Part shown: positions 61,101 through 64,000 of the stretch, piece by piece
Position numbering within the stretch: position 1 is the stretch's first letter
How the letters are laid out: the number at the start of each line of letters is the position of its first letter
Assembly (NCBI GenBank): GCA_946811185.2
Contig: OX328113.1
Coordinates: 2,046,001-2,110,000, forward strand
Direction of reading: 5' to 3'
Source of the DNA: Hippopus hippopus
Taxonomy: Eukaryota; Mollusca; Bivalvia; Cardiida; Cardiidae
DNA length: 64,000 nucleotides
The notes under the pieces: model-generated
What the model saw: the letters and a program-made list of their open reading frames with translations, nothing else
Database searches by the model: none
Told to the model about the DNA's origin: nothing
Translations under genes and position numbers: made by a program

Positions 61101-63029
61101 AAATACTAAATGTTTTGAGAAGTAATTAAATCGGTTTTCATAAATTTTCCAGAAAGCTCATTTAGCTTTGATAGATGCCCTGATGCAAGCCTTTTCCTGT
61201 GAGATAGTGATGATAGAGCGTGTGACACAGTGTGTAAGAAGATTTGCCTCGTTTAATGCCTCCAGTGAGCTGCCGTCAAACACAGAAGATGCCATTGTGT
61301 TCTGGATTAACAAAGTGTGTGTAACAGTGCAGAAACAACTGGAGAAAGCTAAAGATACAGTCATCGAGGGTGGCGAAACTAGTCAAAAGGTATTGGACAG
61401 ATTCACACATGTAGTTCAGTATCAGTTGAAACAGGGAAAAGAAAAATAAGTAGAGGATATTTGGGGTTTTTTTTTGCGAAAGATTGAAATTTATTTCATC
61501 GAGTGAACATCATCGGTAATATTTTGAAAATATTACCAGTGGTGTTCACGAGATCAAATGAAATTTTGATCTTTTTTTTTGGGGGGGGGGGTTGCATCAA
61601 AATCCATTACAGTTCTTTTCAGTAATTAAACCCCCTGCAAAACGAATGTTTTCGGGGGTATACTGGAATCAGCCTGTCTGTCCATCCGTCCGTGTGTCTG
61701 TCTGTGTACAAAATACTAGTAATTTTGTGTCGCAAACTCCTCCTACAGTTTTGCTGCTATTGTATTCGAAGTTTATTGATACATTGATCGTACACTGAAG
61801 TTGTGCAAGACGCAGATTTCAATCATCTACTCTCTATGATTCAAGGGTAATCTCCCCTTGAACTTAGAAATTTTTTTGTTAAATTGCCTGTTTCTGTCAA
61901 AGCGCTGGCGGGGGTATTAAGTCACATTCAGTGACAGCTCTAGTTTCCTGTGGTGTACCCCCTCCGTATAACAACGCATTACAATATTACATTAAGCGCG
62001 AGAAATGTAGAGTAAATTACGTCCTATTTCCGTCTGGATGAATGGCACGCTCTGTTTATCTAGGTAACTAGTGTGCGGGAATCACTGTTTCAGCCTTCAG
62101 TAGAAGAGTTAGAAAATAAAATCGTTTTTTTTTCTCTGGTCGTAACCATGAAATACCAAACAATATTCCATAGTTATTTCTCAATAAACTACCGAAAAGC
62201 ATGAAATAATGTATTTACTATACAAATATACTCCTCACAAAAAATCAAGCAACAAAATGGTTTTTTTTTTCAGTCGTGTGAAATATTTGATCAGTTAACT
62301 TTAAATGGGAAGAAAAATATGTTATTTTGTAAAGGTAACAAAGTGAAAAGTGATGGCTAGTTGCACTTGCAAATGTGTTTTTCTAAGCATTTAAAGTTCA
62401 CTGATCAAATATTTCAAACGGCTAGATAAACAGAAATGATTTTGTCGCTTGACTTTTTGTAAGGAGTATATGGATAAAATAATTATACAGAAAAATTCTT
62501 TTTTGAACTTACCAATGTCCTAAGTTTGATTTGTAAAATTACCAAGCTCATGTTCAAAGTTTTATTATTGAGTCATCAAGCTCAGTTGAGCAGGGCCGAG
62601 CTCAAGTCAGTAGTGTATAGGACTTGAGAATGGGGTCACTGGTTCAATTCCCGGCTAGGCTGATTTCTTTCCGAGGATTGATGATAGTCATTGCACCGCA
62701 TAATTGTCGTCAAAACAATGTTCGGCAGTAAGAGAGTAATGAATCCTGTAGCAGTGACTATCATCAGTACTTGGAAAGAAATTGGAAAAGCTGGGGATTG
62801 AACCACCTACCCCCTGTTCTCCAGTCCTGTATGCTACCAACTGAACTGCAGGAGCTTGGCGTTTAATCCTCAGTCAAACTTTGGTTTCAGGTACGGATTG
62901 TCAGCAGTAAAACTCCGAGAGATTCTATATCAGTACCGATCATGGAGAGTTTGTTAACAGATATGGGAGACGGATGTTCTCTAGCTTCACTTATCAGCTT
63001 TTACTGTCCACAGATATTGAAACTTGAAG
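46065..63029 (+). CDS. CAMSAP: CAMSAP/Patronin microtubule minus-end protein, 5' part (6 exons)
   Basis: Whole-gene entry; exons listed separately. Six segments join in frame from ATG 46065 (772 nt, 257 codons plus 1 nt) and continue past the window. They encode a short acidic N-terminus and the atypical calponin-homology (CH) domain of CAMSAP proteins. Matching landmarks are AKAKASLSWVLCKAYQDKVP, DPFYE, IQVLSRKGIYAV, IDALMQAF, EDAIVFWINKV and DGCSLASLISFYCP. Known family role: CAMSAP/Patronin proteins bind and stabilise free microtubule minus ends through a C-terminal CKK domain, which is not in the window. The large first intron (9.85 kb) is full of mobile elements. Assignment is strong. 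The transcription start is unknown. Confidence 0.9.
46149..46570 (+). other. CAMSAP intron 1, first part
   Basis: No recognised repeat. A short GTGTGGGGGTGACAGCCCCC hairpin-like word lies near 46352. Confidence 0.4.
46575..46870 (+). repeat. tRNA-derived SINE (S3), two heads
   Basis: GGGCTAGCACAGTTAGTAGAG with TATGGGTTCAAGTCCCATG resembles a tRNA (lysine-type head) but lacks a proper anticodon arm. A second head, GTTGGGTAGACTAACGACCA and GCTAGCTCAGTTGGTAGA, follows at 46827-46866. Confidence 0.7.
46871..46923 (-). repeat. family A terminal fragment
   Basis: GGCTGTTTTCTCAGGG, AAAAGTTGCGACAGTGTGGT and AAAGAGTTAA directly follow the truncated S3 head. Confidence 0.65.
46924..49677 (+). other. 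CAMSAP intron 1, middle part, mostly unassigned
   Basis: Two old family A-like cores occur at 47815-47880 (ATTGTGGGAAAAGGAG...CTCCTTTTCCAACAGTATTT) and 47985-48055 (TTTTGGGAAAAAGG...GCTCCTTTTCCCACAATATT), spaced about 175 bp and sharing flanks, so one is a local duplicate. A run of GGCTGGATTAATTAATCGAC-type words lies at 49285-49370. No coding segment supported. Confidence 0.5.
49678..49822. repeat. interleaved double inverted repeat
   Basis: Arm a 49678-49705 pairs with a' 49742-49769 (TTCGGCATACCTCGGGTGAT / ATCATCCGAGGTATGCCGAA). Arm b 49708-49740 pairs with b' 49791-49822 (CTCTTCACAACTCGGCGAAT / ATCGGCCGAGTTGTGAAGAG). Order a-b-a'-b'. Confidence 0.85.
49980..50091 (-). repeat. hAT-like terminal fragment
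   Basis: Read on the minus strand from 50091: CAGGGTTCGAAATTCCCACA followed by repeated CTCGCA/TGCGAG words. It ends exactly where the Helitron-like element H2 begins. Confidence 0.45.
50310..51690 (+). repeat. 166-bp tandem array (H2)
   Basis: Unit words CCTAGTGGACCTCTACCAAG, TTTGTTCATATGATGCCCCT, GGGGTCACAAGTTCGAACAT, AGGAACAAAGAAGGAAAACT and CTGAAACTGGAAGGCGTAGA repeat every 166 bp. Because 166 is not a multiple of 3, the minus-strand frames of about 60 codons that recur here cannot form one protein. Confidence 0.92.
51720..52980 (+). repeat. 145-bp tandem array with AGGTCA direct repeats (H2)
   Basis: Same unit as in H1. Perfect AGGTCA-CT-AGGTCA at about 51768, 51908, 52050, 52476, 52616 and 52904; the other units are diverged. 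Confidence 0.85.
53070..53890. repeat. cluster of four family A copies
   Basis: Right-arm fragment 53070-53150; a plus copy 53189-53408 with a broken palindrome; a minus copy 53430-53652 (palindrome GAAAATGATGATAACCAGCA); and a plus copy 53653-53871 (palindrome around 53715-53765, GGTAACC). Confidence 0.82.
54006..54191 (+). repeat. family B TTAA MITE
   Basis: TTAACTCTTAGGCTGCTCAG to AGCAGGATAAGGTTTAG. Near-perfect core GATCAAGATCAGACTGCACA / GTGCAGTCTGATCTTTGATC. Confidence 0.83.
54276..54370. repeat. family C fragment
   Basis: GAGCATGCTCTGGGAAGAGG and GGCTTAACGCATCTTCGTGA, cut off after GGATCATTAAACTCC and followed at 54383 by a pogo-like AATAAAACATCTCCTCAAGA end. Confidence 0.6.
54371..55264 (+). 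other. CAMSAP intron 1, right part
   Basis: ACGACCACC-type words (54530-54600) follow the pogo-like end. A GGGGGGGGGAGG run lies near 55095. The plus-strand frame at 55020-55262 shows no splice-consistent link to CAMSAP. Confidence 0.45.
55265..55615 (-). repeat. pogo/Tigger-like MITE, uninterrupted copy
   Basis: Complement of 32971-33530 without the family A insertion. Its outer end reads AGGAGTTTTACTGTA at 55601-55615. Where the other copy has TTAA plus the MITE, this one has CTAA. Confidence 0.7.
55617..55742. repeat. family C half element
   Basis: ATAGTCCTTTGACATGCAGA, AAAAAGTATTGACCCATGTC and AGCCCCCTTTTCACAGAGCA; directly abuts the pogo-like MITE. Confidence 0.65.
55800..55915 (+). 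repeat. family F fragment
   Basis: GATTGTCTTCTTCACAACAT, TTTCCATACTTTTAAATGG and TTGGCTGCTATTGAGCCTT correspond to 20130-20235. Confidence 0.6.
55998..56093 (+). CDS. CAMSAP: CAMSAP exon 2, start of CH domain
   Basis: Acceptor TTTATTTTCTTAG ends 55997, donor GTAAGT at 56094. Phase 0 both sides, 32 codons AKAKASLSWVLCKAYQDKVP to DPFYETGE. Matches the first helix and following DPFY of the CAMSAP CH domain. Confidence 0.92.
56297..56447 (+). repeat. family A MITE with deleted palindrome arm
   Basis: TTAACCCTTACCACACAATC, then GGGAAAAGGAGAAAATGCT joined directly to AACCTTTCTACCCTTTC. The right half of the palindrome (about 30 bp) is gone. Confidence 0.75.
56832..56937 (+). CDS. CAMSAP: CAMSAP exon 3
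   Basis: Acceptor ATGTTTACCAG ends 56831, donor GTAAGT at 56938; phase 0 in, 1 nt out. Encodes GAWQIKPRLANILANSDVYC, then CRNMFGENPSQWQ, the segment with the conserved Y-C-x2-C pair of the family. Confidence 0.92.
56980..57199 (+). repeat. family A TTAA MITE, 43 bp after exon 3
   Basis: TTAATCTTTTACCACACAAT to TCGTTTGGGTAAAAGTTAA, palindrome 57037-57093 (GGTTACC centre). Confidence 0.85.
57285..57560 (+). repeat. tRNA-derived SINE (S1)
   Basis: GGTAGCGTAGTCAGTTATG head, CAGGTTCAGATTCCTGGC, TGATACTCATTGCAACAGGA, AAGCAGCCTGTGGC. Confidence 0.75.
57675..57960 (+). repeat. tRNA-derived SINE (S4), copy 1
   Basis: GGGAGATCACTCCTTCCTTA, TTTAGCTGAGTAGTTAAGGT, GTTGGTCTTTTAAACCTCGA and CAGGTGCGGTTTGTATTTC. 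Confidence 0.65.
57990..59025 (+). repeat. SINE S4, copy 2, split by a 796-bp element
   Basis: Left part 57990-58053, right part 58850-59025 with TTTAGCTCAGAACTTAGGAT, TCTTCTAAACCTC, and GGTTCAATTCCCACCAGG (B box). Confidence 0.7.
58054..58849. mobile_element. hAT-like non-autonomous element, 796 bp
   Basis: Terminal inverted repeats CAGTGTTTCTCCCAG and complement. Flanks TTTCTA / TTTCTG look like a 6-bp target duplication with one change. A plus-strand open stretch of about 68 codons (58440-58648) with ADEPKKKKQTGFADCFVVPS may be the remains of a gene; not recognised. Confidence 0.7.
59037..59435 (+). repeat. family A MITE interrupted by another family A MITE
   Basis: The left arm and weak palindrome (59037-59137: AGAAGGCTTTTGAAAATATG, AATGCTAATAACCAACATTT) resume at 59367 with TGTCCTCTGCAAATGGTTTC and AAAATTTTGTTGTCTGGTAA. 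Confidence 0.75.
59138..59366 (-). repeat. inner family A MITE
   Basis: TTAACTCTTTACCACACGAG to TGTGGTAATGGGTTAA; perfect palindrome arms at 59251-59306 (GGTTACC centre). Flanked by TTAA both sides. Confidence 0.87.
59560..59700 (-). repeat. tRNA-derived SINE (S2), inverted
   Basis: Minus strand: TGGCTAAGTGGTAAGGTGC (A box), CCCCGGTTCGAGCC (B box) and the CAGTACTAGGC tail element. Confidence 0.75.
59810..60072. repeat. family C foldback element, full length
   Basis: TGAGCCATGCTGTGGCAAAA to CCTTTCACTGAGCATGGC. Core palindrome GGTCAGCCTGCGTGGACTGC at about 59986-60025. Confidence 0.82.
60150..60259 (+). CDS. CAMSAP: CAMSAP exon 4
   Basis: Acceptor CCATTTTTCAG ends 60149, donor GTGAGT at 60260; 2 nt in, phase 0 out. 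Encodes HWSIIQVLSRKGIYAVGTDS, then VTETVLMQSAPFKI, one of the best-conserved parts of the CAMSAP N-terminus. Confidence 0.94.
60278..60506 (+). repeat. family A TTAA MITE, 18 bp after exon 4
   Basis: TTAACCCTTTACCAAACAAT to TTTGGTAAAGAGTTAA; palindrome 60336-60391 (GGTAACC centre, one mismatch in the left stem). Confidence 0.87.
60511..60712 (-). repeat. family A MITE, decayed, adjacent to the previous copy
   Basis: CAACAAAATTTCAGACTAGC, AAAGCATTTGTAGACAGC, a shortened core around 60600-60650, and GTGTGGTAAGGAGTAA. Confidence 0.75.
60712..61085 (+). repeat. interspersed repeat, about 375 bp (pair with 8085-8458)
   Basis: CGTCCCTTGTTTTCAGTTTA, TTTTGACGTCATTTTATA, AGCTCGCCTAAGGCTTTC, AACATTTTCCCTAGATTC. 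It ends about 70 bp before exon 5. Confidence 0.75.
61153..61389 (+). CDS. CAMSAP: CAMSAP exon 5
   Basis: Acceptor AAATTTTCCAG ends 61152, donor GTATTG at 61390; phase 0 both sides, 79 codons. KAHLALIDALMQAFSCEIVM, ERVTQCVRRFASFNASSELP and EDAIVFWINKVCVTVQKQLE follow the family pattern, including the W-I-N-K motif. Reading past the donor to TAA 61449 is intronic and could only be a truncated alternative form. Confidence 0.94.
61475..61590. repeat. foldback around TATTACCAGTGGTGTTCACG
   Basis: GAAATTTATTTCATCGAGTG...ACATC.TCGGTAATATTTTG faces AAAATATTACCAGTGGTGTT and the complementary GATCAAATGAAATTTTGATC, followed by T and G runs (61571-61591). Confidence 0.55.
61625..61950 (+). mobile_element. 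Helitron-like non-autonomous element (H4)
   Basis: AAACCCCCTGCAAAACG...TTTTCGGGGGTATACTGG forms the 5' stem, then CCTGTCTGTCCATCCGTCCG. The 3' end is GGGGGTATTAAGTCACATTC followed by AGTGACAGCTCTAG|TTT: a GTCAC/GTGAC hairpin and CTAG-T. Confidence 0.7.
61951..62589 (+). other. CAMSAP intron 5 sequence
   Basis: Contains an inverted pair ACAAAAAATCAAGC (62236) ... GCTTGACTTTTTGTAAGGAGTATA (62449-62470) bounding about 230 bp with GTGAAATATTTGATCAGTTA / TCACTGATCAAATATTTCA arms, likely another foldback MITE with ends TATACTCCTCACAAAAA / TTTTTGTAAGGAGTATA. Confidence 0.6.
62595..62870. repeat. two SINE S1 heads in head-to-head inverted arrangement
   Basis: Plus copy: GCCGAGCTCAAGTCAGTAGT ... GAGGATTGATGATAGTCATT (62595-62695). 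Minus copy: GACTATCATCAG ... TACCAACTGAACTGCAGGAG (62755-62870). The minus copy ends 20 bp before exon 6. Confidence 0.8.
62891..63029 (+). CDS. CAMSAP: CAMSAP exon 6 (last in window)
   Basis: Acceptor TTTGGTTTCAG ends 62890, donor GTATTT at 63030; phase 0 in, 1 nt out. Encodes VRIVSSKTPRDSISVPIMES, LLTDMGDGCSLASLISFYCP and QILKLE, the end of the CH-domain core. The gene continues beyond the window. Confidence 0.93.
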
Positions 63030-63040
63030 GTATTTTTGAT

Positions 63041-63256
63041 TTAATGCTTAGGCTGCTAAGAGCGACTCGCTGACCTTTTGCGGACAGTGTAGATCAAGAT
63101 CAGACTGCACAGAACGTACAGTCTGATCTTGGATCTACACTGTCCGATTAGGAGATATTTTTCTCAAAAAAAAAAAAAAAATTAAAATAGCATTATTCGG
63201 GTTTTTGCTATCGGCTTGAAAGTTTTATTTAATTTATTTAGCAGGAGAAGGGTTAA
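63041..63256 (+). repeat. family B TTAA MITE, 11 bp after exon 6
   Basis: TTAATGCTTAGGCTGCTAAG to AGCAGGAGAAGGGTTAA; near-perfect core GATCAAGATCAGACTGCACA / GTACAGTCTGATCTTGGATC at 63091-63138. Confidence 0.85.
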
Positions 63257-63279
63257 CTCTTTTAGCGCCAAGTATGATT

Positions 63280-63552
63280 GAGCCATGCTATGGGAAAGGG
63301 GGTTTAATATATCTTGGTGAAGCAATATACCAAGCAATATACCAAGAAAGTCATCATATACTAAGGGATACATAAAATCTGTTTAGTCTAACAATTGACT
63401 GAACCTGGTGGTAGAATGGTCCTTGGACATGCATAAGATTTACAAGTAGCAAAATGTTTCGACTCGGGTCAGCCCGCGGGTAATACATAGGCTGACCTGG
63501 GTCGATACTTTTTGTAGATGCGTTAAACTCCCTTTTCACATAGTACGGCTCT
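63280..63552. repeat. family C foldback element
   Basis: TGAGCCATGCTATGGGAAAG to CCCTTTTCACATAGTACGGC. ACCAAGCAATAT is tandemly duplicated at 63328-63345. Confidence 0.8.
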
Positions 63553-63639
63553 TACGTACTAACTCTTTGAATGGCTTAAAATGTAATCCACTGAGACTCT
63601 GAAAGACTTCATGCAATTGCCTTGACCAGACAAGCAGTC

Positions 63640-63922
63640 ATAATAGATCCATAATGATCAATGCTGCCCACAAAAGTTCCTGTTTCCGCCTTTAGCACTG
63701 TTACATTATACCAAGCAAGTCATCACCTAATTATGAATCCATAAAATCCATTATGTCAAACAACCAACTGAATCATGAGGTAAAACTATCCTTAGGCATG
63801 CAGAAGATTTAAAGATTGCGAAAAGTTTCGGCCTCTGTCAGCCTGGGCGGACTGCGCAGGCTCACATGTCGATACTTTTTGCAAATGCATTAAGCCCCCT
63901 TTTCATAGAGCATGGCTCACAT
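63640..63922. repeat. family C element, left end replaced
   Basis: ACCAAGCAAGTCATCACCTA, AATCATGAGGTAAAACTATC, the core CAGCCTGGGCGGACTGCGCA and AGCCCCCTTTTCATAGAGCA, ending TGGCTCA at 63919. Confidence 0.78.
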
Positions 63923-64000
63923 GTATTTTAAATCTAAATGTGTAGAAAATATAAACACTTAGAGTAAGGACAGATATTATAAAATACCAAGTTCTAAACA

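Noticed and set aside
61390..61449. Extension of the CAMSAP exon 5 frame to TAA
   Set aside because: Donor GTATTG and the in-phase next exon at 62891 continue the CH domain; the extension has no family match.
1..64000. CRISPR-like arrays or bacterial operons
   Set aside because: The regularly spaced repeats are eukaryotic satellites and MITEs; introns and gene families are animal.

Overview
The window is animal nuclear DNA: long introns with GT-AG boundaries, TATA-poor AT-rich intergenic sequence, and very dense short interspersed repeats. The gene families, together with tandem-repeat-bearing mobile elements whose 3' ends are hairpins (a type well known from clams and oysters), point to a lophotrochozoan, most likely a bivalve mollusc. 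That placement is inference; no species-level marker is visible.

Three host genes lie on the + strand. (1) The last two coding exons of an unrecognised gene (1246-1398, 2207-2320). (2) A complete-looking HIVEP/schnurri gene, reconstructed by hand as 14 exons from an ATG at 6668 to a TAG at 42692. All splice phases agree, the coding total is 9,354 nt and the product is 3,117 aa. It has both paired ZAS zinc-finger domains in a 5.5-kb central exon, a C2HC finger between them, and six more C2H2 fingers near the C-terminus. (3) The 5' part of a CAMSAP/Patronin gene: a short first coding exon (46065-46148), a 9.85-kb intron, then five exons (55998-63029) encoding the atypical N-terminal calponin-homology domain. 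It runs off the right edge. The first of these genes is separated from the second by about 4 kb. The second and third are neighbours in the same orientation, 3.4 kb apart.

The introns are largely built of mobile elements. The dominant one (called family A here) is a TTAA-flanked, piggyBac-like MITE of about 227 bp with a near-perfect 57-bp palindrome at its centre. I count roughly forty full, partial or composite copies. Family B is a second TTAA MITE (about 205 bp) with its own central palindrome, and family C is a foldback element of about 260 bp. There is also a 5,978-bp hAT-like transposon (11586-17563) with a BED-finger transposase. It sits inside a family A copy and itself carries two family A copies. 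Other occupants are a decayed mariner-like element (20833-21834), a 192-bp hAT MITE with an 8-bp target duplication, several tRNA-derived SINE families, and four Helitron-like elements. Two of the Helitron-like elements (29590-31930 and 50092-53066) carry long tandem arrays whose second repeat unit contains a direct repeat of AGGTCA spaced by 2 bp, the form of a nuclear-receptor response element.

The most notable points are the reciprocal nesting of the hAT and the MITE, built-in empty sites that show TTAA target duplication, the conserved palindrome with a centre that occurs in both orientations, MITE copies a few bases from splice sites and stop codon, the DR2-bearing arrays, and an interleaved double palindrome at 49678-49822. 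All exon calls come from reading splice signals and frames by eye, and no homology search was run. Coordinates of repeat edges are good to a few bases.
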